64,000 nucleotides of DNA from an uncultured Bacteroidales bacterium (GCA_944321895.1 CALUNA010000014.1:1-64000); one strand, 5' to 3'. Counted from the first letter of the stretch, positions 43,126 through 52,121 are shown. The notes: generated by a model from the letters alone, not told the origin. Numbers and translations: made by a program.

Positions 43126-43941
43126 TCAGAACAGGGGTGTGTCCGGATTCAGTAACGGCTCCAGTTCGCTGGCCGGAATCAGGATGTCTATTTCGCCCAT
43201 GTAGTAGGGTGCAATTTCGTAAGGATTGAAAACGTATGTGATGCCTTCGTCCGAGATGTAGAAATTGTTGTTTGGCTTGATGGATTCCACATAATAGGAT
43301 GCCGCTTCCAGGTCATCGGCCGATTCCATGTTTTCATTTTGCCGTATCAGGTTTTGTATCAGCAGCGGTGTCAGCTTTTCCACATAATTTTCTGTAAACA
43401 GGTCTTCTTCGTTCAAGAGCCGGCCGTTTTTTTTGTTGAAGTTGCAGAACATGCGTGTGGTAATTCCGTGTGCTCCGCCCATGAACACGAAGCGTTCTAT
43501 GGCGTATGAGAATACATGGTCGCTGTCGAACATGACATAGCCTTTCAGTATGTGTTCGTTGTGGAGCAGGCTGTACATGGTTTCACCGGCATTTTCTTCC
43601 AGTTCGGGCAGAATGGGTTCGTTATTGAGCCGGTATTCCGTTCCCAGGTCGTCCTTGTAGTGCGACATGGCTTCCCCGATGTCCAAGTCCGTATAGTTTT
43701 CATCGAACAGGGAGGCGAGCAGTTGTTTCCGGATGGATTTTAAGACATTTTCATCCGGATAGGAGGCCGGATAGTCTATGTCGAAACTGACAGTCAGGCA
43801 ATAAGGTTGTCCCTGTACGAGCAGGATTGTGTCGTTGAGCGTGTGGTTTTCCGTTTCAATCGGTTGTGACTGAGGGTTACATGCCGCCAACAGGATGCAG
43901 ATAGCCGCCATGAAGCCGGCAGCCGGTCGGATTGTAGTCAT
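43126..43941 (-). CDS. DUF3298/DUF4163-like lipoprotein
   Basis: This 271-residue lipoprotein has the lipobox ILLAAC. The body shows the DUF3298 pattern: FMGGAHGITTRMFCNFNKKNGRLLNEEDLF in the middle and a C-terminal YISDEGITYVFNPYEIAPYYMG segment, features shared with RsiV-like extracytoplasmic domains. Its role is unknown; related domains bind lysozyme in Bacillus RsiV. An in-frame ATG at 43968 overlaps the -7 box, so 43941 is used. Confidence 0.8.
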   Translation of the reverse strand: MTTIRPAAGFMAAICILLAACNPQSQPIETENHTLNDTILLVQGQPYCLTVSFDIDYPASYPDENVLKSIRKQLLASLFDENYTDLDIGEAMSHYKDDLGTEYRLNNEPILPELEENAGETMYSLLHNEHILKGYVMFDSDHVFSYAIERFVFMGGAHGITTRMFCNFNKKNGRLLNEEDLFTENYVEKLTPLLIQNLIRQNENMESADDLEAASYYVESIKPNNNFYISDEGITYVFNPYEIAPYYMGEIDILIPASELEPLLNPDTPLF

Positions 43942-43965
43942 AATATTTTCTGTTTGGATTCCGGG

Positions 43966-43973
43966 CAAAAATA
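43966..43973 (-). promoter_or_regulatory. -7 box TATTTTTG for the DUF3298 lipoprotein
   Basis: Minus-strand TATTTTTG lies 24 bases before the ATG at 43941. Confidence 0.6.
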
Positions 43974-44063
43974 CGTATTAAAACCACATGAACCAAATGT
44001 TTTGTGTGAATTTGTTTTTTGTGTCCGCCGCTTCTGCATGTGGGTTCAGGTTGGTTGAAACAG

Positions 44064-44105
44064 CGGGGACAAACGGTTGTTCTGTAGGAAAACCATTTGT
44101 CCCCG
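44064..44105 (-). terminator. Hairpin after the Ser-type sulfatase gene
   Basis: CGGGGACAAACGGTT (44064-44078) pairs with AACCATTTGTCCCCG (44091-44105) at 14 of 15 positions. It lies 25 bases past the sulfatase stop on the minus strand. The downstream T tract is weak. Confidence 0.6.
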
Positions 44106-44129
44106 TGTGCGGTTATGCGGTGTGGAAGC

Positions 44130-45533
44130 CTATCTTCCGAAGTTGAACATGTCGGAATGCGTGTGTTCCCTGTCCATGATTTCCTGCAGTTCAGCTACCT
44201 TGTCCGGATAAGAGGCAGCCAGATCCCGGTCTTCGTGGGGGTCGTCGGCAATGTTGTACAGTTCAAGTGTCGGATTTCCGCTTTGTATGTTCTGTCGGAT
44301 CAGTTTCCAGTCTCCGGCTCTGACGGCCTGTCGTCCGCCTTCTTCGTGGAATTCCCAATAGAGGAAGTCATGTTCTTCCTGGTGGCCTTTTCCGGTCAGT
44401 GTCGGCAGGATGGAGATTCCGTCCATAGCTTCATCCCTCCATGTTTCATCCTTTCCGAGCAGTTCCACGAAGGTTGGCATCATGTCCCAGCCGGCCGCTT
44501 GGATGTTGCTGACTGCTCCCGCCTCAATGGTTCCGGGCCAGTAGGCAATGTAGGGCACCCGCATGCCTCCTTCATACAAGGCACGTTTCAGGCCGCGCAG
44601 GCGGGCTTCCGTGTTGAAAAAGTCCGGGTCCGCTCCGCCTTCCTGGTGTGGCCCGTTGTCGCTGGTGAATATGAACAGGGTTTGTTCCGCGATGCCTAAT
44701 TCTTCCAGTTTGGCAATAATTTCCCCGACATAGGTGTCCAGGCGTGTAATCATGGCGGCGAACTGGGTTCTCGGGTCTGTAGCCGTGCCGTAATCGCCGT
44801 CATCGTACCATGCTTTGGGTTCCTGGAATTTGCCTTTGTACATGTCAACGATGCTGTCCTGTGGCTGGCACAGTTCGGCATGCGGGATGGTGTATGTAAA
44901 GTAGCCGAAAAAGGCCTTGTCCTTGTTGTCTTCGATGAACTGCATGGCCTGTTGGTGGATGACGTCCTGGGAATAGGCCCCGTTCTGGTTCACTTTGGTT
45001 TTGTTGTCCCACAGGTATTCCGGATAGTAGGAATGTGCCTTGCGCTGGCAGTTGTATCCGTAAAAGACATCGAATCCCATGTCGTTGGCTTCGCCGCCCG
45101 ATCCGGGATAGCCCATGCCCCATTTTCCAAAGCAACCTGTTACATAGCCGCTCTGTTGGAAGAGGTGGCCTATGGTTTCCACATTGGGGTCTAACGGTTC
45201 TTGTCCTTCGGGTTGTATTTCCTTGTTTCCCCGGATTTTGGTGTGTCCGGTGTGTTGTCCGGTCATGAGCGATGCCCTTGATGGTGCGCTCACGGCGGTG
45301 CTGGCATAAAATTGCGTGAAGCTCATGCCGTTTTGGGCGAGCCGGTTCAGGTTCGGGGTTGATATCATTTGCTGGCCGTAGGCCTCCAAATCGCTGTAAC
45401 CCATGTCATCGCACAAAAGGTAAATGACGTTTGGCCGTTCGGTGGTAGCAACAGTTGCGTTGTCTTGTGCCGGGCACATGGTTGCCGAGAAGGCAAGTCC
45501 GCCCGACAGGTACAGGAGTTTATTTGTATTCAT
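44130..45533 (-). CDS. Sulfatase, S1 family, Ser-type active site
   Basis: This 467-residue exported sulfatase has N-terminal CDDMGYSDLEAYG (metal-binding aspartates) and the signature SAPSRASLMTG with S82 at the position matured to formylglycine. GHTKIRGN follows, with further metal and substrate motifs FTSDNGPHQEGG and HDFLYWEFHE. Ser-type sites require an anaerobic radical maturase (anSME), which is not in this window. The substrate is a sulfated glycan, unidentified. It starts 13 bp after the stop of the upstream GEVED protein gene, so it is co-transcribed with it. Confidence 0.9.
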   Translation of the reverse strand: MNTNKLLYLSGGLAFSATMCPAQDNATVATTERPNVIYLLCDDMGYSDLEAYGQQMISTPNLNRLAQNGMSFTQFYASTAVSAPSRASLMTGQHTGHTKIRGNKEIQPEGQEPLDPNVETIGHLFQQSGYVTGCFGKWGMGYPGSGGEANDMGFDVFYGYNCQRKAHSYYPEYLWDNKTKVNQNGAYSQDVIHQQAMQFIEDNKDKAFFGYFTYTIPHAELCQPQDSIVDMYKGKFQEPKAWYDDGDYGTATDPRTQFAAMITRLDTYVGEIIAKLEELGIAEQTLFIFTSDNGPHQEGGADPDFFNTEARLRGLKRALYEGGMRVPYIAYWPGTIEAGAVSNIQAAGWDMMPTFVELLGKDETWRDEAMDGISILPTLTGKGHQEEHDFLYWEFHEEGGRQAVRAGDWKLIRQNIQSGNPTLELYNIADDPHEDRDLAASYPDKVAELQEIMDREHTHSDMFNFGR

Positions 45534-45546
45534 GTTTCTCAATCTG

Positions 45547-47139
45547 TTAGATTTGTGTATCATAGAGTTTGGTTATGTATTGCCGGCCTTTGGCTGATTC
45601 GGCGACGAGTATTACGAAGTTTTCCGGATATTTGATGCTATCTTCAAAATATGTGTCCGTGGTATGGAACATGCCTAACAATTGTCCGGTCAGATTCACA
45701 ACCGTAATTTTATAGTTGTCGTCCAATCCCGTTATTTTCAGTACACCATTGTTTAGGGATGCCTTGAATACGGGTTTTTCGGATTTGTTGTAGTTCGTTG
45801 TCTGTTCGTTCAGTTTTACCTTGTAAAAATACCATCCGGAGCCCGTGCCAATGCCGGCGTTGTAAAGCACCAGTTTCCAGGTGCCGTCCTGTGCGTTCAG
45901 CAGGTAGCCATCGTTGCCATTGTATTTGATGGAATAGCTTCCGTTGGTGTGTCCGCTCGGTGCGATGGCAAAGTCACTACCCGTTGTCGTGGCTTCAAAG
46001 GCGGCGGTTTCCAAAATCTGCTGTCCGTGTATCCGCAGGCCGGAGCCTTTGTTTACGATTTGCACCCTGTTGTTGCCCGTGTCTTCCAGACGCCACAGGA
46101 ACTTGTCGGTTGTGTCGGCCGGTTTTTCAACCCGCAGGCTGGTTGAATATGTCGTGTTTGTATTTGTGTCGTATGCGATGTATCTTTCTTTTCTGTTTTC
46201 ATCCGTATGTGCATTCATAATCTGATACCAGATCGGATTGTCGGCCGTGCTTGTTTCCGGTTCTGCCATTTGTGGCGTTTCCGCTTCAAAAATGGCAATG
46301 AGGTTTACGCTTTCGGTTACGTTGAATGTGTATTCGGATGCGGTACTGATGATTTGACCGTTCTGTTGCCATCCGTTGAAGGTTACGGCATATTCGTAAT
46401 GGGTATTGACGGTGGCCTTGACGGTTACGTTTGTTCCTTTGTCATATCTTCCGGCCTCGTTCGGGGGAGTGGTTATGCTGGCTGTGCCGAGTTGCGTGTT
46501 GTTGGCGGATACGCTGATGAAACAGTCGTTGCGCGGTTCTCCATCCATGACGAAGATGACAAAGTCATATACGATGCCACCGCTTACACTGGCATCGGCC
46601 GATGTGCCTGCGGTTGGTTCCAAACGTACCCTGACGCGTGTTTTTCCCGGTTCTGCCGTGGCAGGGACGGACAATGTGTGCCGGGTGGTTTTGTTTTGTG
46701 CATCAACCTCAGTCCGGGCATTGGCCGGTTCGAATTCACCGTTTCTGTCCCAGTCAGTATACAGGGCAATGGATTGTCCTGTCGGGTCGGTGTTCTGCGT
46801 GATGCACAATGTGAAGGTGTTGTCGCGGTTCACAAGGCTTGTTTCTTTTGAAACGATGACAAAATGTCTGCCTGGCGAGCTGTCGCGTGAGTAGTTGAGC
46901 GGGTACAGGACACCGTCGCCGGTTGTAGTGGCGGCTGTGATGAAAAAGTTGCCTGCATTGCCGCCCGGCATTTGGTATATTATGTTTTTGGTGTTGAGGC
47001 GGCCAAGCCTTATCATGGTTTCAAACGGATTTTCGGAAATGTAGCTGCCGATGTCATCAGAACTTTGCGCTACTCCGGGCATTATCGGAATTATTGACAG
47101 AATAATCCCGGCCAATAGTTTCAGTGTGGATTTATTCAT
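45547..47139 (-). CDS. Secreted GEVED and lectin-like domain protein, T9SS cargo
   Basis: This 530-residue exported protein has a signal peptide (LKLLAGIILSIIPIMPGVAQ). A GEVED-type beta-sandwich follows (DWDRNGEFEPANA, RVRVRLEPTAG, GGIVYDFVIFV), then an InlB-like B-repeat (FNGWQQNGQIISTASEY). A domain shared with the neighbouring 47215-48042 protein comes next (NPIWYQIMNAHTDENRKERY, FLWRLEDTGNNRVQIVN) and looks like a ricin-type trefoil. The C-terminal region (ITVVNLTGQLLGMFH) is an atypical T9SS sorting domain. It probably binds glycan at the surface next to the sulfatases. Confidence 0.75.
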   Translation of the reverse strand: MNKSTLKLLAGIILSIIPIMPGVAQSSDDIGSYISENPFETMIRLGRLNTKNIIYQMPGGNAGNFFITAATTTGDGVLYPLNYSRDSSPGRHFVIVSKETSLVNRDNTFTLCITQNTDPTGQSIALYTDWDRNGEFEPANARTEVDAQNKTTRHTLSVPATAEPGKTRVRVRLEPTAGTSADASVSGGIVYDFVIFVMDGEPRNDCFISVSANNTQLGTASITTPPNEAGRYDKGTNVTVKATVNTHYEYAVTFNGWQQNGQIISTASEYTFNVTESVNLIAIFEAETPQMAEPETSTADNPIWYQIMNAHTDENRKERYIAYDTNTNTTYSTSLRVEKPADTTDKFLWRLEDTGNNRVQIVNKGSGLRIHGQQILETAAFEATTTGSDFAIAPSGHTNGSYSIKYNGNDGYLLNAQDGTWKLVLYNAGIGTGSGWYFYKVKLNEQTTNYNKSEKPVFKASLNNGVLKITGLDDNYKITVVNLTGQLLGMFHTTDTYFEDSIKYPENFVILVAESAKGRQYITKLYDTQI

Positions 47140-47157
47140 GGTAATAAAAACAATAAA

Positions 47158-47198
47158 TTCCACAAGAAGCACAGACAAATTGTGTGCTTCTTGTGGAA
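47158..47198 (-). terminator. Strong hairpin between two T9SS cargo genes
   Basis: TTCCACAAGAAGCACA (47158-47173) pairs perfectly over 16 bp with TGTGCTTCTTGTGGAA (47183-47198). It lies 17 bases past the stop of the 47215-48042 gene and only 19 bases before the next minus-strand start at 47139, so it is either a partial terminator or an attenuator for the downstream genes. Confidence 0.65.
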
Positions 47199-47214
47199 CA
47201 AAAATGGGTTTTTC

Positions 47215-48042
47215 TTATTTTGTGAATTTCAACGGTTTTCCGTTTATGTTGGCAATGTAGATGCCTGTAGGCAAGGAGGCTATGGAAAGCTGGTTCGTAT
47301 TTTGGGCTTCCAGCCTTGTTTTGCCCGTTATGTCGTAGATGACAATATGTGCAGGTTGTCCGCAGAAAATAGTCTGGGCTGCGGCATTGTAATGGAACGT
47401 TGTTGCAGCGGTTTCCCGTATGGCTGTCGGCACTTCTTCTTCTTTGGGGGCCTCATAGAAGAACCAGCCGGATGCCTGATGGACTCCCATTTCATATATG
47501 GTAATTCCATAATTAGGTATATTTGCGCCGGGCATGGCATTCAGATAAGCCGCTGAAGCTCCTGAATAGTCAACATAATCAAAACAGTATTGCTTGTCAG
47601 CACAATCGTTTTGTCTGGTAGCCGAGCTTAATTTCATTTCCCATTTGGAACCGGTTGCGGTCATGGTCAGTCCCGTGTTGTTGGTAGCGTTTGCTGTGCC
47701 GGGCACAGTGATTTGGAGTCCGCTTGCTGCGTTTACAAACACGATGTATCCGTCTCTTGCATCTTCCAGGCGCCATCTGAAGTTGTCGGTTATGTCATTT
47801 TCTGACATTCCGGAAGCAAATCTTTCTGTTACGGCGTTGGTGCCGTCCCATTTCAAAAATCTGTTCTGACGGTCCGAATCGCTGAGGTGGGATGACATCA
47901 TGATGTACCATACGGGCTCATCTGCGGTACTGGTTTTGGGGTCTACAACCTGACCTGCATTTGGTGGCGTGACGGCGGCTGTCGCAGAAACGATACCTAA
48001 ACAGAATGTCAACACGTAAGTTGAAATAACTTTTTTCTTCAT
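47215..48042 (-). CDS. Secreted lectin-like protein, T9SS cargo
   Basis: This 275-residue exported protein has a signal peptide (KKVISTYVLTFCLGIVSATA) and a single domain (EPVWYIMMSSHLSDSDRQNRF, FRWRLEDARDGYIVFVN, GSKWEMKL) homologous to part of the downstream 45547-47139 protein and resembling a ricin-type trefoil. A T9SS type-A tail follows (HIVIYDITGKTRLEAQ, GIYIANINGKPLKFTK). The binding target is unknown. A second ATG two codons upstream (48048) is equally possible as the start. Confidence 0.78.
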   Translation of the reverse strand: MKKKVISTYVLTFCLGIVSATAAVTPPNAGQVVDPKTSTADEPVWYIMMSSHLSDSDRQNRFLKWDGTNAVTERFASGMSENDITDNFRWRLEDARDGYIVFVNAASGLQITVPGTANATNNTGLTMTATGSKWEMKLSSATRQNDCADKQYCFDYVDYSGASAAYLNAMPGANIPNYGITIYEMGVHQASGWFFYEAPKEEEVPTAIRETAATTFHYNAAAQTIFCGQPAHIVIYDITGKTRLEAQNTNQLSIASLPTGIYIANINGKPLKFTK

Positions 48043-48106
48043 AATCATAAAAAATTAATTGTTAGACATGAGTAATAATTGTAAGGTAAAAAATAAGATT
48101 CGACTG

Positions 48107-48114
48107 CAAATATA
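48107..48114 (-). promoter_or_regulatory. -7 box TATATTTG
   Basis: Minus-strand TATATTTG lies 64 bases before the ATG at 48042 and matches TAnnTTTG. Confidence 0.55.
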
Positions 48115-48345
48115 TCCAAAGATTGGAATATCAGAACATGGTTTGTTGGGGTTTGTTGTTGTTTTAATTTTTTTTGTATTTGTTTGATAAACAAATTTAT
48201 TTGAGTTTGAATGATTCTTGTCGTGAACTTAAAAAAACAGACTATTGGAAATGTAATGCGTTTTTTGTCGTTTGTTTGTGTGCTATTGGGATGGATATTG
48301 GCGTTGCGAGTTTTGTTGATATGGTTGCGTGCCTCATAATGAAAA

Positions 48346-48375
48346 TTCCGCAGGAAACGCTGGCTTCCTGCGGAA
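48346..48375 (-). terminator. Hairpin terminator after the double GEVED gene
   Basis: TTCCGCAGGAA (48346-48356) pairs perfectly with TTCCTGCGGAA (48365-48375), 20 bases past the stop, and is followed by TTTTC on the minus strand. Confidence 0.75.
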
Positions 48376-48395
48376 ATAAACAATACTGGTCTATT

Positions 48396-50081
48396 TTATT
48401 TCACGAATTTGAACGGCTGGCCGTTTACGTTGGCAATATATACGCCTTGGTTCAGTGTGGCAACAGACAGTTGCGATACATTGTCGCCGTTCAGCAGCAT
48501 CTTTCCTGCCATGTCGTAAATGCAGATGCGTGCAGGTTGTTCGCAGATAATGCTTTCAGTTGTGGCACTATAATATGCCTGTAATTTGGTAACTGTTTGT
48601 AGTGCAGTCGTAGAGGCCTTTTCTATGGTAATAGCGAAATCATAACTTACGCCGTTCCGGCAAATGCCTTGGCCATTAGCAAAGAAAGTTTCCGCATCCA
48701 AGGTCGTGCCGGAAGTGGCAGGTTCCGCATATACAACACGCATGCGATATGTGCCCGGCGCAACGTCATTTGGTATGGAAAATTCGCGTGTCCAGCCATC
48801 TGTAGTGTTTCCGTTTGCATCTCCGAAGTTGTTGTTATTTGCCGGCACACCTACGCCTTCATAGATTTCATTGTCATCTTCAAAGTCTTTGTCGCCGTTC
48901 CAATCAATAAAGCAGGCTTGGCTGGTCCAAACCAATTCGGATGCTTTGCTTTGGCCGCCGATTGTCATAGTTTCGGTCCAAGGTTTGAATGTCATACTGA
49001 ATTCTCCTAGTCCCTGTTTTATTGTAACCGGAGTTTGGGTCTTGTCAATCAGGGCACCTGTAGTAACCGTGCCACTTGTCCATTCCGTATATGGCAAATC
49101 TTGTTGTGTGGTTGCACTGAAGATGGTTTGTTGTTTGTTGTTTACAGTAGCCACAACTTCTTTCAGGTATCTGTTCTGTTGGTCGGGGGTAGTATAATTG
49201 CGATACATGATTGGGTAGTTTTTTTCTGCAAATCTGGCTGTCAAGGTAATGTCTGTAAAGCCTGAATATACATAAGTTGCAGAAGTGCTGACGGTGGCTT
49301 GGGTAGTCTTATTGACCCAATCTATGAACATATAGCCTTCGTTTGGAGTGGCAGTGACGGTAACGTTCAACTCGTCGGTGGTTATGCTGTTTTCCTCTGT
49401 GCCTTGAATAGCAACAGTTCCCATGTTTTCATCCGAGCTTTCTACGGTAATGGTACGTGCTGCAATGGCATTTTCTTTGATTGCCAGGGCAAAGTCGCGA
49501 ACCATGGCGTTCTTTTTCCGGTCAATTGTTGTGCTGTTCCAGTTTTCCCATTGGTCTTCAGGAAGTAGTGTTGCATTGTCGTTAAGCGTTCTGTACCAAC
49601 CGACAAGTATTCTTATGCGGGTATTGTCGGTGATGGTTGCGGTTTCAGGAACAGTAACGGTATAGGTTCGTACATTGGTAGCTCCATCTGCATCGCCAAA
49701 ACCTCTTTCTCTGGATGGCAAAATACCGATTTTTTCCGTTGTTTCATCAAAACTGCCATCGGCATTCCAGTCAATATAAGCCAATGCGTATACCCAGTTG
49801 AAGCTTCCGTTGAGGGTAAAACTGAATGTTTCACCTTTAAGGACAGATACTTTGTTCGCTTCGGTAGCCAAAGCATCGCTGAAAATGTCATAGGAAGTTT
49901 TGTTTGTATTGAAATTGACTGTAACTGTTTTTGTCCCATCTGTCGCTGTTTGGAATACGGTATTGTCCCAACTGCGTCCGTCACCATTCGCAGTGCCGAA
50001 ACTTTGTGCATACTTGTCTTGTGCAAAAACGAATGTGCTTGACAGCAATGTCATGCATAGAAAAAATAAGTGTTTTTTCAT
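48396..50081 (-). CDS. Secreted double GEVED-domain protein, T9SS cargo
   Basis: This 561-residue exported protein has a signal peptide (HLFFLCMTLLSSTFVFA). It has two GEVED modules, each with a calcium-binding-like DWNADGSFDETTE or DWNGDKDFEDDNE loop and a GFGDADG or NFGDANG strand, about 110-215 and 375-475. An InlB-like B-repeat lies between them (EGYMFIDWVNKTTQATVS). A T9SS type-A tail follows (RICIYDMAGKMLLNG, GVYIANVNGQPFKFVK). The tail is nearly identical in layout to that of the 47215-48042 protein. It is probably a surface protein acting with the flanking sulfatases. No enzyme motif is seen. Confidence 0.8.
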   Translation of the reverse strand: MKKHLFFLCMTLLSSTFVFAQDKYAQSFGTANGDGRSWDNTVFQTATDGTKTVTVNFNTNKTSYDIFSDALATEANKVSVLKGETFSFTLNGSFNWVYALAYIDWNADGSFDETTEKIGILPSRERGFGDADGATNVRTYTVTVPETATITDNTRIRILVGWYRTLNDNATLLPEDQWENWNSTTIDRKKNAMVRDFALAIKENAIAARTITVESSDENMGTVAIQGTEENSITTDELNVTVTATPNEGYMFIDWVNKTTQATVSTSATYVYSGFTDITLTARFAEKNYPIMYRNYTTPDQQNRYLKEVVATVNNKQQTIFSATTQQDLPYTEWTSGTVTTGALIDKTQTPVTIKQGLGEFSMTFKPWTETMTIGGQSKASELVWTSQACFIDWNGDKDFEDDNEIYEGVGVPANNNNFGDANGNTTDGWTREFSIPNDVAPGTYRMRVVYAEPATSGTTLDAETFFANGQGICRNGVSYDFAITIEKASTTALQTVTKLQAYYSATTESIICEQPARICIYDMAGKMLLNGDNVSQLSVATLNQGVYIANVNGQPFKFVK

Positions 50082-50322
50082 ACTGATAATAATTAAGTGA
50101 ATAAAAGAATTTTATATAAACCAATTTGGTTTTGTTCCGATTTTTAAAATATATACAACCCATTCTGTATAAAGACCCCATTCGGGGTAAAAACAGAAGT
50201 TGCAGAAATATTTTTTATCATTCTTTTGCTATTTAAAACATAATATAAACAAAGGGTTTGCGCGCGGTTTTTGGAAAAAACTTTTGGGAAACCGTAATCG
50301 GCAAAATCCTGTGTGTATATGT

Positions 50323-51894
50323 TTATTTCCCGCTTTGGTCAGGATTTTTTTCGAGATAAAAATTAATCCGTTCGCCCCAAGACTTGTCTTCCAGAGGGAA
50401 AACATGGTGCTGTTCGGCCCAGTTAATCCATTTTGCTTCCAGTTCTTCCGCCTTTTCGGGCATTTCTTTTGCCAAGTCGTTGGTTTCAAACGGGTCTGTG
50501 GCAAGGTCTATCAGTTCCCAGTGCAGGTTCCTGTTTTCCCGCACGAGTTTCCAGTTCCCCTCAATAATGGCACATGAACCTTGGTGTTCAAAAAAAAGCG
50601 TGCGGGGTTCGGTCTGTTTGTTTGCGATAGCTGGCAACAGGTTCATTCCGGGCAAATCGGAGTGTCTGTAGTTCTCCGGATATGGAACGTTGCCCAATGC
50701 CATGCATGTGGGCAATATGTCAATGATATGTGCCGGTTGTCGGCAAATCTGGCCTTTGGCCTTGTTTTTCTTGCTGTTGCCGTATGCCAGAATGAGCGGC
50801 GAGCTTGTCCCCCCTTGGAAGCACCATTGTTTGTAGCTTCTGTATGGGGTGTTCGATAGGTCGGCCATCAGCCGCCCCAGGAATCCGGCTTCTTCGCTGG
50901 CCCCGTTGTCGCTCATGAATAAAAACACGGTGTTGTCCAACATGCCTTTTGCTTCGAGTGCTTCCACAATGTGTCCTATTCCGGCATCCATGATTTCAAT
51001 CATGGCGGCGTATGTGGCCATGTTCCTGGTCCATTGTTCCTGCTGTTCCGTCGTGAGTTCTTCCCAGGCCGGGCGTTTCCCGTTGAATTCCTTGTCGTAT
51101 ATGGGCAGTTCCATGTCTGCGGGTACGAGCCCGGTTGCTTTTTGTCTTTCAAACCGTTGCCGGCGCAATACATCATATCCGGCTTTATACCTGTCTATGC
51201 ATTTCTGAATGGCATGTTCTGGCGCTTGCAGCGGCAAATGCGGTGCGTAATGTGCAACATACAGGAACATGGGATTGTCCATGTCGTGCTGTTTTATGAA
51301 GCTGACCGCCGAGTCGTTAATGGCATTTGTGTAGTAATAATCGTCCGGCAGTTCTGTCACCCGTTCAAGGTTATTGTATATGGGGGATGGTTTGTAGTAG
51401 TTCCCGCCTCCTGTCAGGCAGCCGTAATATCTGTCAAAACCCCTTTGGCTGGGATAGGTGCCGTTGGGGGCGTTGTATGCCCCTTTGGTTGTCAGATGCC
51501 ATTTGCCAGCCATGTACGTGGAGTATCCACCTGTTTTCAGTATTTCTGCAATGGTAGGATATTCTTTGGCCAATTGTCCCCTGTATCCGGGACGGTGCTC
51601 ATCGACATCGGCCATCCACCCCATTCCGACTTCATGCTGGTATCTTCCCGTGACCAACGAAGCCCGGCTCGGGCAACTCCTGCCCGTGTTTTTGAACTGG
51701 CTGAAACGCACGCCGTTTTCTGCCAGCTGGTCGATGTTTGGGGTCTGTATCTCGCTTCCGTAACAGCCCAAATCGGAAAATCCCATGTCATCGCATAGGA
51801 TGAGCACAATGTTGGGGGAGCTTGGTTCCTGGGCGGTTAAGGCATATTGGGCGGCTGTCCCTAAAAATAGAGGTACTAACAGTTTTTTGTCCAT
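50323..51894 (-). CDS. Sulfatase, S1 family, Cys-type active site
   Basis: This 523-residue exported sulfatase starts MDKKLLVPLFLGTAAQYALT. It has LILCDDMGFSDLGCYG for metal binding and the signature SCPSRASLVTGR with C74 as the formylglycine precursor. HWAGKW-like MAGKWHLTTKG follows, then HYAPHLPLQAP and LFMSDNGASEE. It resembles S1_4-type arylsulfatases, but the subfamily is a guess. The open frame extends 83 codons upstream through the -7 box, so the ATG at 51894 is used. It is the first gene of the leftward cluster. Confidence 0.9.
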   Translation of the reverse strand: MDKKLLVPLFLGTAAQYALTAQEPSSPNIVLILCDDMGFSDLGCYGSEIQTPNIDQLAENGVRFSQFKNTGRSCPSRASLVTGRYQHEVGMGWMADVDEHRPGYRGQLAKEYPTIAEILKTGGYSTYMAGKWHLTTKGAYNAPNGTYPSQRGFDRYYGCLTGGGNYYKPSPIYNNLERVTELPDDYYYTNAINDSAVSFIKQHDMDNPMFLYVAHYAPHLPLQAPEHAIQKCIDRYKAGYDVLRRQRFERQKATGLVPADMELPIYDKEFNGKRPAWEELTTEQQEQWTRNMATYAAMIEIMDAGIGHIVEALEAKGMLDNTVFLFMSDNGASEEAGFLGRLMADLSNTPYRSYKQWCFQGGTSSPLILAYGNSKKNKAKGQICRQPAHIIDILPTCMALGNVPYPENYRHSDLPGMNLLPAIANKQTEPRTLFFEHQGSCAIIEGNWKLVRENRNLHWELIDLATDPFETNDLAKEMPEKAEELEAKWINWAEQHHVFPLEDKSWGERINFYLEKNPDQSGK

Positions 51895-51932
51895 AATGTT
51901 TTTACCTTGTTTTATGTGATTTGTGTAAAGCG

Positions 51933-51940
51933 CAAAAGTA
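51933..51940 (-). promoter_or_regulatory. -7 box TACTTTTG for the Cys-type sulfatase
   Basis: Minus-strand TACTTTTG lies 38 bases before the ATG at 51894 and matches TAnnTTTG. Confidence 0.6.
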
Positions 51941-52106
51941 GGAAATAAATTTATATTGTGGTTATGGGCGGTCGCGAATAACGTTTTTTTTGTAAAATTG
52001 GCTGTTTCCTGTTGCTGGCTGTGGATAAAATAGTCCGGCAAGTGTTTTGTGTCTCCTTCCGGTGTTTCTTGTTTGTCGCTGTTTTGTTTGGTAACGGGAA
52101 AAACCG

Positions 52107-52114
52107 TATCTTTG
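52107..52114 (+). promoter_or_regulatory. -7 box TATCTTTG with -33 TTTG for the metal-linked operon
   Basis: TATCTTTG matches TAnnTTTG, and a TTTG at 52083-52086 sits at the expected 20-bp spacing. The predicted transcript start is only a few bases before the ATG at 52122. Confidence 0.7.
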
Positions 52115-52121
52115 CCGCGCA

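Larger units (their letters stand above)
48043..48395. other. Intergenic region between T9SS cargo genes
   Basis: This 353-base AT-rich gap has no supported gene. It contains the -7 box for the 47215-48042 gene (48107-48114) and, at its right end, the terminator hairpin of the 48396-50081 gene (48346-48375). Confidence 0.6.

Noticed and set aside
50174-50187. Small ACCCC/GGGGT hairpin upstream of the double GEVED gene
   Set aside because: The stem is five base pairs only, with no tract or element beside it. Probably chance.
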